From: Sipunculus nudus
Taxonomy: Eukaryota; Annelida; Sipuncula; Golfingiida; Sipunculidae
Assembly (NCBI GenBank): GCA_026874595.1
Contig: CM049309.1
Location: forward strand, 26,727,033 to 26,791,032
Length of the DNA stretch: 64,000 nucleotides
Direction: 5' to 3'
Below, piece after piece: positions 1-12,032 of this stretch (positions are counted from its first letter, which is position 1; each line of letters begins with the position of its first letter). The position numbers and the translations under genes were made by a program. The notes under the pieces were generated by a model. It was given only the letters and a program-made list of their open reading frames with translations. It made no database searches and had not been told where the DNA came from.

Positions 1-1086
1 AATTTCACACCTGGTGAAGTTTTTACTTTTCTAAAGTAAGGAATTACTTATCTGATGAACATCCACACTTTCATACCAATACACCACTTTGTGGACACAA
101 TTCAATGTGCTCTTTAATCACTGTAACCCTGGTGGTACAATTCAAAATCTAAAATGTAGCATAGCCAGGAATAAAATAAAATACAGAAAATTATAACATT
201 CATCTAGTTGATGCACCATCTGGGGGGGGGGGGGGGGAGTGCAGGGCAGAGGGGAAGCTTGCTAGTAGTGGCCAAGCTGAGCCAAGGCAAGCTGCCTGGG
301 GTCGGTTACATAATGCAAGTGAAGGCTGTACTACCAGGTGGGCTAGATGTAAACAACACTTGACATGGTGTATGGAAACTTGAATAAAAGTTACTATTTT
401 CAATCAATTCCTTTGAAATTTCAGATTTTAAAAGATTAAATCCTTATGTATATATGTTGTGAAAATTAATCAACAGTGCTTACAGGGAAAAAACGTGCCA
501 TTGCCAAACTTGGACAAAATTTAAGGTATTAATTTTTTATTTATGCTAATAATTTGACAAATTTGCAAAATTCAGATCTAATTTTGGGTAAACAATTGAA
601 TCTTGATTAAATAAAGTTATATTCCTGAAAAAAAGTCTCCAGCTTCAGCAATTCTCATGTTAGGTGAGTAAATATATTTCCTGATCTTTTAAAAATTGCA
701 TTATATTTGGGCCCATAACTTCAAAATAATACCCAATACTGCCCTAATTTTTGGTATGTTCATAGAAAATGTATGGAAGAAAAGGAATACTAAATATGTT
801 AAAAAACAGATCAGTGGTTTTGATTTTAGGCAGCCTTGAAGTGTAACAATGGCTTTTTAATGGAAAACGGAGGTTTTTCCTTAATATCTCGAAGGAACGA
901 AGTCCTATTGACCCAATTTTCGGCATGGTAGGAGATTTTTTGGACATCTAACTGTATGCCGAATTTCAGATTTATAGGTCCAATGGTGTCGAAACATGCA
1001 AGTCTTACGGACGGACAGACAGACGGACGGACGACGGACAATGGACCACAACTATAGCTCAGATGACTTATAGTCAGCTGAGCTAA
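1..1086 (-). mobile_element. D-family element, 5'-clipped by the window start
   Basis: It carries the D-family 3' module: the acgtgcc...caaaatttaagg block, the gggcccataactt block, the ggtttttcc...atatctcgaagg block, an ACGG tract near 1009-1040, then the shared end gatgacttatagtcagctg followed by agctaa. The left end lies outside the window or was lost. A 16-base G run at 222-237 is at the usual D-family position. Orientation is given for the strand on which the element reads TTAGC...CCTTG. Confidence 0.75.
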
Positions 1087-1427
1087 AAATCAAATTGACA
1101 CAAGATCTTTGATAGCATTGTTTTCTGCAGAAGACAGGTGGCGCCACCTTATGTTGTTTTCTTGCTAAAATAATGTTTAAACGGAATAACTTTGTAAGAT
1201 TTTGAGGTACAGTCACCAAACCCACAAGTCTGATGCATCTTATCATCAGCTAGGTCAAATTTGAACATGGATGACCTTGATACATTTTTTCAAGGTCACA
1301 GCAGCGATAATGTTAAAATAAAATTACAGTAATAACTCAAAAAAAATTGTTGGTACAGTCACCAAACTTACAGGTAAGATGCATCTTATCAAGGGCTGGG
1401 GGGGGGGGGGGTTAATTGTCTGGGGAT
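1087..1427 (+). mobile_element. B-type element fragment in inverted orientation
   Basis: The reverse complement resembles 61950-62170: a GGTGGCGCCACC core at 1137-1148, the caccaaac..caca block and the aaggtca blocks. It ends in a G run (about 1398-1411) and gtctggggatact, the subterminal repeat of family B. The terminal hairpin and CTAG are missing. It is opposite to every other B copy here. Confidence 0.6.
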
Positions 1428-1442
1428 ACTAATAGAAATATT

Positions 1443-1912
1443 TAGTTTAAATTTGTGAAATTTGTTTTATATAATATAATTCTCCATAGTTTTGTTTGAC
1501 TGAAACTGAATTAATATAAGACATTGAGTGAATACTTTATAATTGTATTTGAATATGAATACAAATTTTCAATAGTTCAATCATGAAAATGAATACAAAT
1601 ACTAATGCAGGTAAAAAGAAAGTATTTTAATGCGAGTGCAAATACTTTCAAAATGTATTCATGAATGTATTGTGGCCAAAGTCTTTCAGTATGTGTAACC
1701 AGATTTACCAACAGGCCAAGACTGTGTCCGTATCTATAAATAGCCTGGCAGACTGCCAGCTATTTCCATGCATCTTTGATGGCTTTCTAATTCACAATCA
1801 TATTTGAATACAATTATAAAGTATTCACTCAACGTCTCATATTTATTCAGTTTCAGTCGAACGAAACTGTTCAGAATCCAGAATATACAAATTTCACAAA
1901 TTTAAATAATGG
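1443..1912. repeat. Imperfect inverted repeat (foldback) with internal hairpin
   Basis: Sequence at about 1443-1562 (aatttgtgaaatttg ... gagtgaatactttataattg) is repeated in reverse complement at about 1797-1912. The arms are near 115 bp and the spacer is about 235 bp. The spacer holds a small stem at 1738-1765 (aaatagcctggcag / ctgccagctattt, one bulged base). The arms resemble the interior of D-family copies, for example near 2600-2720. Confidence 0.65.
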
Positions 1913-2091
1913 TTGTAAATACCTGGTTTTATGGCTTTAATTTATGAAAAAAATATTATATTCACTTTTGAATACTTTCACATCACTGTCAAGACACTTA
2001 TGACAATTATTAACATTTAAGACATCATAATGAGAGCTTGTCTTTAAAATCTGATTTTTTTTTATCACATTTAAAAATTATTATTTTAAAA
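1913..2091. repeat. AT-rich D-like interior sequence flanking the D1 insertion
   Basis: The first part resembles D interior sequence (acctggttttatggcttt). No gene is seen. It ends at the exact left border of the D1 element. Confidence 0.45.
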
Positions 2092-4747
2092 CAAGGGACC
2101 TATGGGTCACGACGCTCAGCTGTTATATATGATAAAAAAATATTATTTAGAAATGAGGCACATGCTGGTTTTGTGTGGTAATAAATATAAGCTGTATTAT
2201 GAGTTGTTGTTGTTTAGCTTATGTATGATTTTGATAGTACCTTTGGAGACAGGGAAGAGGATTGATTTCATTTATTTTATTAACAATTGGAGTACTACTG
2301 TCACACAGATTTTGACTTGGCCATATAACTTATAAGCAGAACATATAATATAAGAGTTTAACTATTTATTAAAAAAAATTACAAATATTGTCCCAAATAT
2401 AATTTTTATTAAAAATAATAAGAGAATCATATGATTGTTTAAAATGAAATATAACTGATATGATTATTAAAATAATATTAAAGAATATATTTATGAATGC
2501 ATTCATGAATACATTTTGAAAGTATTTGCACGAGTATTCATATACTTTCATTTTTACCTGAATTCCCATTCTTTATGCAAGAAATTTTATAATGGAGTAC
2601 ATAATCATATTCGTATTTAAATACAATTACAAAGTATTAGCACCATGTCTGGTATTTATTCAATTTTCACCAAACAATGATGTTGAGAATCCAGAATATA
2701 CAAAATTCACACATTTAAATAATGATCATAAGTACCTGGTTTTATGGCTTTTATTTATATTAAAAATAACTGTAAAAAATTCATTTTGGACTAATTTCAC
2801 ATCAATGTACACACTAGACACAGTAGGAATCTAGATTAATATTATCAACTGCATCTTTGTCTATCATTAATTTCCTTCATATGATCCCTAATGATTAGTA
2901 ATGAATAATATGATTTACTTCTTTATCATTAAAATTGAACTGAAAAATGCCATAGGTGACTGCATGGTGTTATTTGGAATATGTGACATTCTACTCATCG
3001 ATACAAGATTCTTATATCATCAGTAACTGCAAGTTAATTTCCTGTTATTATAAACTAACAAATTCCTTTTCTATTTTTCTTTAATTTGTTATTAAAAACC
3101 AATAAAAATTTATTTATTTGTTGTTTATTGTTATGTTGTTGGTTAAAACTACTAGATGAGTTGGGTTGGACACCTGGATCAACTGTGGCTGGCCATAAGC
3201 TGCCTGGATTCCTGTATGCCTCGCCTCAAGCGTGCATAATTTGATGAAAGGTCAACAAGGTCAACATACAGGTGACTCAAGAGGGGCTGGAGAGAGCTGA
3301 AGTCTGACAGGGTCTCATAAAAAACATTAATAAAAGCTACAATTTTTGGCCAATTTCTTTCAGCTTTCTAAACTAAAAAGCTGAAATCCTTATGTGTGCA
3401 TGATATGAAAATTATATCAACAGTGCTCACGGGAAACAAAGGTGCCATGGTCACAGTTGGGCAAAATTTAAGGTACTAATTTTATATTTATACTAATAAC
3501 TTATAAAATTTGAAAAATTCAGAACTAATTTTGGGTATTCAATTGAATCTTGATTAAATAATGTTACATCCCTGACAAAAAAAATCTCTAGCAATGCCCT
3601 TGTTAAGGGAGTAAATATATTTCTTGATTTTTTACAAAGTGCATTATGTTTGGGCCCATAACTTAAAACAATTACGCAATACTGACATCATTCTGGGATG
3701 TGCATAGAGAATGAAAAATATGTATATTGTTTATGATTAAAGTCAGATCAGTGGTTTTGATATTAGGCAGTCTTGAAGTGTAACAATGGGTTATTAATGG
3801 AAAAATGAAGTTTTTCATTAATATCTCGAAGGTATTACGTCCTAGTGACCAAATTCTTGCCATGGTAGGGGATTTTGGAGACATCTAACTGTATGCTGAA
3901 TTTTAAGGAACTTAGAGCTGAAGCTGGGGAGCTGAGCTTTTGCAAACTGCATAACACTAGCTTGATGTAAACAATATGTTACAAGGTGCTTGAAAACTTG
4001 ATTAAAATCTACAGTTTTTGATCAACTGGTTTGAAATTTTTGGTGTTAACAGTTGAAATGCTGACAAAAACATGCTGTGAAAATTAAATCCACAGTACTT
4101 ACAGGAAAAAAAACGTGCCATGGTCAAAGTTGGGCAAAATTTAAGGTACCAATTTTTTATTTTTATTAATATTTTAAAAAATTTAAAAGATTTTCATCTA
4201 ATTTTGGGTATACAATTAAATTTTGATTAATTGAAGTTATATTACTGGAAAAAAGGTCCACAGCTTTAACATTTTTTGTGTTAAGTGATCAAATATCTTT
4301 CCTTATTTTTTTCAAAATGCATTATGTTTGGGCCCAGAACTTTTTAAAATTAAATAATACAGACATAATTTCTGGCATGTACATAGGAACTATATAGAGG
4401 AATATTTATGGTAAATATGAGGAAAAAGAGATGAGTGGTTTTGATATTAGGCAGTCCTAAAGTGTGAAAATAGGTTTTTAATAAAAAATTAAGGTTTTTC
4501 CTTAATTTCTCAAAGGAACGAAGTTGCAAAGACCCAGTTTTCGGCTTGGTAGGAGATCTTGGGGACATCTAACATTATGCCGAATTTTGGATTCCTAGGT
4601 CTTACGGTTTCAAAACGTGCCACATCTACGGACGGACGGACGGACGGACGGACGGACGGACGGACGGACGGACGGACGGACAGACGGACGGACGACGGAC
4701 AATGGACCACGACTATAGCTCAGATGACTTATAGTCAGCTGAGCTAA
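2092..4747 (-). mobile_element. D1: complete D-family Helentron-like element (2.66 kb)
   Basis: The left end on the plus strand is caagggacctatgggtcacg followed by acgctcagctg; the right end is cagctgagctaa. On the minus strand it reads TTAGCTCAGCTG...CAGCTGAGC...CCTTG, so short subterminal inverted repeats (GCTCAGCTG) flank the body and a near-palindrome (GACCYATGGGTC) sits just inside the 3' end. The body holds two related modules, each with an acgtgccatgg...aaggtac block, a gggcccataactt block and a tctcgaagg block. It ends in an ACGG tract. No open frame resembles a Rep-helicase, so it is nonautonomous. Copies at 6831-9445, 18357-22288 and 29474-31725 share the same ends. Confidence 0.85.
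4628..4700. repeat. ACGG tetranucleotide tract in D1
   Basis: An uninterrupted (GGAC)n run of about 70 bases sits near the right end of D1. Other D copies carry the same tract with fewer units (for example 9352-9390, 26649-26680 and 31640-31672). Confidence 0.95.
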
Positions 4748-5220
4748 AAATTTGTATCAGAAAAAAAGAAAATAATCTCAGCTACGAAACTAATACATGT
4801 GTTAAAAATAACCCAAGGATAAAAACAAACCAATATATTATACAAGGAGCAAACTGGAGTTCAGAATGTTAAATTTTATTAACTGAAATAAAGTTATCAG
4901 AAATATAAATTTTGATTATTTACCCAGTATCATGTAACAGCTGATACAGCCATGAGTCTTAATTTTATTAGTCAAACATATTGACATCTTTAATGAGAAC
5001 TTGTCTGAGTAATTTTTTTTTTAATTTTTGACATATTTCATTTTTTTTTAATTTTGTAATAAACCAACAAATTAAACACCTTGAAAAGACCTGGAAATTT
5101 AGAATATTTAATATGATCAACTGCATCCTTGTATATCATTAACTTGCTTCACATAATCCCTTATAGTAAACAATAATTTTATTTAATTATTTAATTTTCA
5201 TTTTTATGATTGAAATTAAA
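4748..5220 (-). mobile_element. Left part of a D-family copy split by later insertions
   Basis: The stretch gatcaactgcatccttgtat...aatcccttatagta and the flank gattgaaattaaa match the D1 interior near 2840-2960. The copy resumes at 12033 (aaatacccaatggtgactgc), matching D1 at about 2945-2970. The 6.8-kb insertion between them is D-b1. No gene is seen. Confidence 0.65.
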
Positions 5221-6830
5221 CAAGGGACCCATGGGTCACATCGCTCAGCTGAATTTTGGAAAATATTAGTAACTGCAAAATATTTTTATTTCATTTGGAT
5301 TTTCATGTATATTATCATTAGAAAAGCTATGGGAAAGTGGCCCTGATAAAATGAAACTCTGTAAATTATAGAATAATGGACATGAGCTAAACCATTTAGT
5401 GATGCACCAAGGGAACAAATAGGCCTACGGTAAGTGTTATATAAACAAATAATGTGTGAAGATAATTAAGTTTTCAAAAGTAAAATATATGGCAATTGAG
5501 TTAAAAATTAATCCCACAAAGTTTGACCAATATTCCTAATTTAATACCAAGTTAACAGTGTTATTCACACCTAGGCCCCGCCAACTTTAAGAGATATGAA
5601 TGAAATCTACAAAGTATTTATATCTTCTTAAATCTTGTCAGTTAGCACTTACATTAGATCCTAATATTTATTCACATTTGAATATTAGGATTGAATTCCA
5701 GAAATTTTTTTTCTTAAACTAGATTTGTCGGAACGACAGGAATGCCCCCGCCTGGGGGAAATTAGAAACATTTGTTAAATTTTGTAAAAATTTTTAAGTT
5801 CAGTAGGTGTCGTATGGTCATAAGTACAAAATGCAACAAGGGCAAAATGCAACCTCGATCTGTAATGGGTCATTAGCAAGCAACACACCAAAAATCAGGC
5901 CAGTATCTGCAGGCATTGTGAAAAAAAGTCCATACATATGCATTTTTCATAAAAATTTCTGTCTTTCATGAAATTTTCTATGTTCAGGATCTGTCATATG
6001 GTCAAAAATAGGTCAACTGGGACGAAACGCAAACTTGATCTGTAAGTGGTCATTATACTCCCACAGACCAAACATTTGGCCAGTATCTGTAAGCATTGCA
6101 TTGCGAAACCAGAATATTAGCAAAAGCTGATAATCAGTCATAAATTTAAATTGGAGCGGTATGTACTAGTTTCATAACAATCCACCAAATGCTTCCTGAG
6201 AAATAACCTTCTAAGTTTTTGTTCTATACTAAGCTCTGTGACCTTGAAAAGTAGGTCATATCAGCCATCTTTGAACTTGACCAAGATTATGTAAATATCA
6301 TGCAATAGCACTGAAGAAATGAAGTTCCTGTGTTGAATACCTTAGGAGATATCCTGCACAAAAGGCCAAAATTGAAAAATCTAATAAAAATTCATTAAAA
6401 ATTCAGAAATTGTAGGTGGTGCCACCAAAATTGTGACCATCATTCCAAATGATCATAGTAAGTTTTGTGAAAATCCACACAATGGTTCCTGAGATATAAG
6501 CTTCTGAGTGTTTTTGTATAATCAGCTCTAAAACAAAGAAAAATAGGTCAAGGTCACCCATCTTTGCACTTGACCAAGATTTTGTTGATATACATCTTCA
6601 CTGATGAAATAAAATTCCAACGGTGAATCCTTTTAGAGATATCCTGCACAAAAGGCCAAAATTGAAAAATCTAATAAAAATTCATTAAAAATTCAGAAAT
6701 TGTAGGTGGTGCCACCAAAATTGTGACCATCATTCCAAATGATCATAGTAAGTTTTGTGAAAATCAACACAATGGTTCCTGAGATATAAGCTTCTGAGTG
6801 TTTTTGTATAATCAGCTCTAAAACAAAGAA

Positions 6831-9445
6831 CAAGGGACCTATGGGTCACGACACTCAGCTGTTATATATGATAAAAAAATATTATTTAGAAATGAGGCAC
6901 ATGCTGGTTTTGTGTGGTAATAAATATAAGCTGTATTATGAGTTGTTGTTGTTTAGCTTATGTATGATTTTGATAGTACCTTTGGAGACAGAGAAGAGGA
7001 TTGATTTCATTTATTTTATTAACAAATGGAGTACTATTGTCACACAGATTTTGACTTGGCCATATAACTTATAAGCAGAACATATAATATAAGAGTTTAA
7101 CTATTTATTTAAAAAAATACAAATATTGTCCCAAATATAATTTTTATTAAAAATAATAAGAGAATCATATGATTTTTTAAAATGAAATGTAACTGATATG
7201 ATTATTAAAATAATATTAAAGAATATATTCATGAATGCATTCATGAATACATTTTGAAAGTATTTGCACGAGTATTCATATATTTTCATTTTTACCTGAA
7301 TTCCCATTCTTTATGCAAGAAATTTTATAATGGAGTACAAAATCATATTCGTATTTAAATACAATTACAAAGTATTTGCACCATGTCTGGAATTTATTCA
7401 GTTTTCACCAAACAATGATGTTGAGAATCCAGAATATACAAAATTCACACATTTAAATAATGATCATAAGTACCTGGTTTTATGGCTTTTATTTATATTA
7501 AAAAATAACTGTAAAAAATTCATTTTGGACTAATTTCACATCAATGTACACACTAGACACAGCAGGAATCTAGATTAATATTATCAACTGCATCTTTGTC
7601 TAATTTCCTTCATATGATCCCTAATGATTAGTAATGAATAATATGATTTACTTCTTTATCATTAAAATTGAACTGAAAAATGCCATAGGTGACTGCATGG
7701 TGTTATTTGGAATATGTGACATTCTACCCATCGATACAAGATTCTTATATCATCAGTAACTGCAAGTTAATTTCCTGTTATTATAAACTAACAAATTCCT
7801 TTTCTATTTTTCTTTAATTTGTTATTAAAAACCAATAAAAATTTATTAATTTATTGTTTTTTGTTATGTTCTTGGTTAAAACTACTAGATGAGTTGGGTT
7901 GGACACCTGGATCAACTGTGGCTTGCCATAAGCTGCCTGGATTCCATGTATGCCTCGCCTCAAGCGTGCATAATTTGATGAAAGGTCAACAAGGTCAACA
8001 TACAGGTGACTCAAGAGGGGCTGGAGAGAGCCAAAGTCTGACAGGGTCTCATAAAAAACATTAATAAAAGCTACAATTTTTGGCCAATCTCTTTCAGCTT
8101 TCTAAACTAAAAAGCTGAAATGCTTATGTGTGCATGATATGAAAATTATATCAACAGTGCTCACCGGAAACAAACGTGCCATGGTCACAGTTGGGCAAAA
8201 TTTAAGGTACTAATTTTATATTTATACTAAATAAAATTTGAAAAATTCAGAACTAATTTTGGGTATTCAATTGAATCTTGATTAAATAATGTTACATCCC
8301 TGACAAAAAATCTCTAGATTCAGCAATGCTCTTGTTAAGGGAGTAAATATATTTCTTGGTTTTTTACAAAGTGCATTATGTTTGGGCCCATAACTTAAAA
8401 CAATTACACAATACTGACATCATTCTGGCATGTGCATAGAGAATGAAAAATATGTATATTATTTATGATTAAAGTCAGATCAGTGGTTTTGATATTAGGC
8501 AGTCTTGAAGTGTAACAATGGGTTTTTAATGGAAAAATGAAGTTTTTCATTAATATCTCGAATGTCCTAGTGACCAAATTCTTGGCATGGTAGGGCATTT
8601 TGGAGACATCTAACTGTATGCCGAATTTAAGGAACTTAGAGCTGAAGCTGGGGAGCTGAGCTCTTGCAAACTGCATAAAACTAGCTTGATGTAAACAATA
8701 TGTTACATGGTGCTTGAAAACTTGATTAAAATCTACAGTTTTTGATCAACTGGTTTCAAATTTTTTGGTGTTAACAGTTGAAATGCTAACAAATCATGCT
8801 GTGAAAATTAAATCCACAGTACTTACAGGAAAAAAACGTGCCATGGTCAAAGTTGGCAAAATTTAAGGTACCAATTTTTTATTTTTATTAATATTTTATA
8901 AAGTTTAAAAGATTTTCATCTAATTTTGGGTATACAATTTAATTTTGATAAATTAAAGTTATATTACTGGAAAAAAGGTCCATAGCATTAACATTTTTTG
9001 TGTTAAGTGATCAAATATCTTTTCTGATTTTTTACAAAATGCATTATGTTTGGGCCCATAACTTTTTTAAATTAAATAATACAGACATAATTTCTGGCAT
9101 GTACATAGGAACTATATAGAGGAATATTTATGGTAAATATGAGGTAAAACAGATGATTGGTTTTGATATTAGGCAGTCCTGAAGTGTGAAAATAGGTTTT
9201 TAATAAAAAATTGAGGTTTTTCCTTAATTTCTCAAAGGAATGAAGTTGCAAACACCCAGTTTTCGGCTTGGTAGGAGATCTTGGGGACATCTAACATTAT
9301 GCCGAATTTTGGATTCCTAGGTCTTACTGTTTCAAAACGTGCCACATCTACGGACGGACGGACGGACGGACGGACGGACAGACGGACGGACGACGGACAA
9401 TGGACCACGACTATAGCTTAGATGACTTATAGTCAGCTGAGCTAA
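6831..9445 (-). mobile_element. D-a2: complete D element, innermost in the nest
   Basis: The left end caagggacctatgggtcacg and right end cagctgagctaa match D1. Host sequence at the junctions, ctctaaaacaaagaa then aaataggtcaaggtca, is found uninterrupted at 9717-9750 and 6525-6550. The insertion is therefore exact, with no target duplication, between A and A (T and T on the element strand). It is very similar to D1 over its whole length. Confidence 0.88.
7226..7249. repeat. 24-bp perfect palindrome inside D-a2
   Basis: TATTCATGAATG followed directly by its exact reverse complement CATTCATGAATA. The same palindrome, or a one-base variant, occurs at the equivalent place in the other D-a copies (near 2487, 20056 and 29869). 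Confidence 0.9.
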
Positions 9446-12032
9446 AAATAGGTCAAGGTCACCCATCTTTGCACTTGACCAAGATTTTGTTGATATACAT
9501 CTTCACTGATGAAATAAAATTCCAACGGTGAATCCTTTTAGAGATATCCTGCACAAAAGGCCAAAATTGAAAAATCTAATAAAAATTCATTAAAAATTCA
9601 GAAATTGTAGGTGGTGCCACCAAAATTGTGAACATCATTCCAAATGATCATAGTAAGTTTTGTGAAAATCCACACAATGGTTCCTGAGATATAAGCTTCT
9701 GAGTGTTTTTGTATAATCAGCTCTAAAACAAAGAAAAATAGGTCAAGGTCACCCATCTTTGCACTTGACCAAGATTTTGTTGATATACATCTTCACTGAT
9801 GAAATAAAATTCCAACGGTGAATCCTTTTAGAGATATCCTGCTCACAAGGCCAAAATTGAAAAACCCGATAAAAACTGATTAAAAAATCAGAAATTGCAG
9901 GTTGCGCCACCAAAATTGTGCAGCATGTACAGACCATCAGTTCCAATGAGCATAGTAAGTTTTGTGAAAATCCACACAATGGTTCCTGAGATATAAGCTT
10001 CTGAGTGTTTTTCTATAATCAGCTCTAAAATGAAGATAAATGGGTCAAGGTAACCCATCTTCGAACTTGACCGAGATTTTATCCATATACATCTTCACTG
10101 ATATAATAAAATACTTACGGTGAATCTTTTTAGAGATATCCCCGCTCACAAGGTAAAAGTTAACAAAAGTGGGACGGACGAACACCGAACGGACACCGGA
10201 CGGACAGACAGACAGATAGACAGCTTGGGTGATGACAATAGCCCATCAGCCTATGAGCTGAGGGCTAAAAACGGCTGAACATGTACATTTGTCATGAAAA
10301 TTTATATTTTTTATGAAATTTTCTATGTTTAGGGGCTGTAAAACAATCAAAAGTAGGTCAACCGGGACAAAACGCGAACTCGATCTGTAACTGGTCAACA
10401 TCTGCCCACACACCAAAAATCAGGCTAATATCTGCAGGCATTGCGAAAAAAAGTCTGTACATGTGCAGTCGTCATGAAAATTTCTATTTTTCATGACATT
10501 TTCTAAGTTAAGGAGCCGTAAAACCGTCAAAAGAAGGTCAACCGGGACGAAACGTGAACTCGATCTGTAACTGGTCATTATCTGCCCACACACCAAAAAT
10601 CAGGCCAATATCTGTAGGCATTGCGAAAAAAAGGCTGTACATGTGCATTTGTCATGAAAATTTCTATTTTTCATAAAATTTTCTAAGTTTAGGAGCTGTA
10701 AAACGGTCAAAAGTAGGTCAACCCGGATTAAACGCGAACTCGATCTGTAACTGGTCATTATCTGCCCACACACCAAAAATCAGGCCAATATCTGCAGGCA
10801 TTGCGAAAAAAAGTCCTTACAACTGTTTGATTTCGGAATGACAGAATGACGGAAGGACGACATGGGTAAAACTATATATGCTTCAGCCACTTTGTGGCGG
10901 GGGCATAAAAAAAAAAAATCAAAATTGTCTAAGTCTCATCAAAAAGAATTTATTTAACATTAAATTTATAAGATTCATCTTGTTTATTAGTCCTGTGTAT
11001 TGAAGGGGTGGGTGAGGGGAGGGGTCTCCGTTGTTACTGCTCGTTGCTGAAAAAAATGTTAATTTTAAGATTCATCCAGTTCATAGTACAGCTCTGTCAA
11101 CAGAATGGGGTGGGGGGGGGGGGAGGGGAGAGAAAAAGGCTCCGTGTGGTATGGTATAAACTGCAGACAGCCTGATCAAGCTCAACTCAGTGGAGAGAGG
11201 GCTTGCCCTAGTGATGGGATTGCATAACATTACAGCCTGAGGAGCATAGAGAGTTGCACTGAATGACCTACAGTGACCAAAGTGGACTGCTTGACAATGT
11301 AAGGGAATACAACAAGAGCCTCCAAAAGAAATTCAATAACTAGCCTTATTTTGCAGCTTTTAATTTCAAATTTCAGATTTTAACAGATTAAGTCCTTATG
11401 TGCACATGCTGTGAAAATTAAATCCACAGTACTCACAGGAAAAAAAAGTGCCGTGGCCAAAGTTGGGCAAAATTTAAGATACCAATTTTTTATTTTTGCT
11501 AAAATTTAAAAAATTTAAAAGATTTTGATCTTATTTTGGGTATACAATATAATTTTGATTAATTGAAGTAATATTACTTGAAAAAAGTCCTCAGCTTTAA
11601 CAAGTTTTGTGTTCAGCGATCAAATATCTTTCCTGATTTTTTACAAAATGCATTATGTTTGAGCCCATAACTTTTTTAAATTATATAATGCAGACCTTAT
11701 TTCTGGTATGTACATAGGAACTATATAGAGGAATATTTATGGTAAATATAAGGAAAAACAGATGGAGTGGTATTGATATTAGGCAGTCCTGAAGTGTGAA
11801 AATAGGTTTTTAAGAAAAAATTGAGGTTTTTCCTTAATTTCTCAAAGGAAGGAAGTCGGAAAGACACAGTTTTTGGCTTTGTAGGAGATCTTGGGGACAT
11901 CTAACATTATGCCTAATTTTGGATTCCTAGATCTTATGGTTTAAAAACGTGCCACATCTACGGACGGACGGATGAACAGACGGACAATGGACCACGACTT
12001 TTGCTCAGATGACTTATCGTCAGCTGAGCTAA

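Larger units (their letters stand above)
6111..10267 (-). mobile_element. G: element with 290-bp monomers, inserted in C1
   Basis: The C-family monomer breaks after gcattgcgaaa and resumes with a cggctgaacatgtacatttg block. Between lie about 290-bp tandem units centred on gtaggtggtgccacc (6411, 6701, 9606, about 9897) with half-sites aggtcaaggtca. The right end is catcagcctatgagctgagg followed by gctaaa, similar in style to D and H ends. The left end is less clear. A D copy is nested inside at 6831-9445. Confidence 0.6.
5719..10906 (-). mobile_element. C1: C-family Helitron-like element with internal insertions
   Basis: The plus-strand left end is CTAGATTTGTCGGAACGACA followed by ggaatgcccccgcc; the right end is ggcgggggcat. 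On the minus strand it has a GCCCCCGCC / GGCGGGGGC subterminal repeat, a GTCG..CGAC hairpin and terminal CTAG followed by T. The core is about 180-bp monomers (tagtaggtcaac..gaaacgcgaactcgatctgt..gcattgcgaaaa) at 5800-6110 and 10268-10830. Element G interrupts the core at 6111-10267. It is inserted in D-b1. Confidence 0.8.
5221..12032 (-). mobile_element. D-b1: D-family element (subfamily b) carrying a nested stack
   Basis: The left end is caagggacccatgggtcaca, with a perfect GACCCATGGGTC palindrome and the tcgctcagctg repeat; the right end is cagctgagctaa. The subfamily is marked by aattttggaaaatattagta after the left end, shared with copies at 36331 and 36527. Its body is interrupted at 5719-10906 by a C element, with continuity proven by the related uninterrupted stretch at 39882-39910. 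The right half has G runs near 11107-11120 and a short ACGG tract. Confidence 0.8.

Noticed and set aside
2092-2125. D left end as a tRNA-derived SINE promoter
   Set aside because: The gggtcacgacgctcagctg string loosely resembles a box A, but there is no box B at the right distance and the ends fit a Helentron terminus better.
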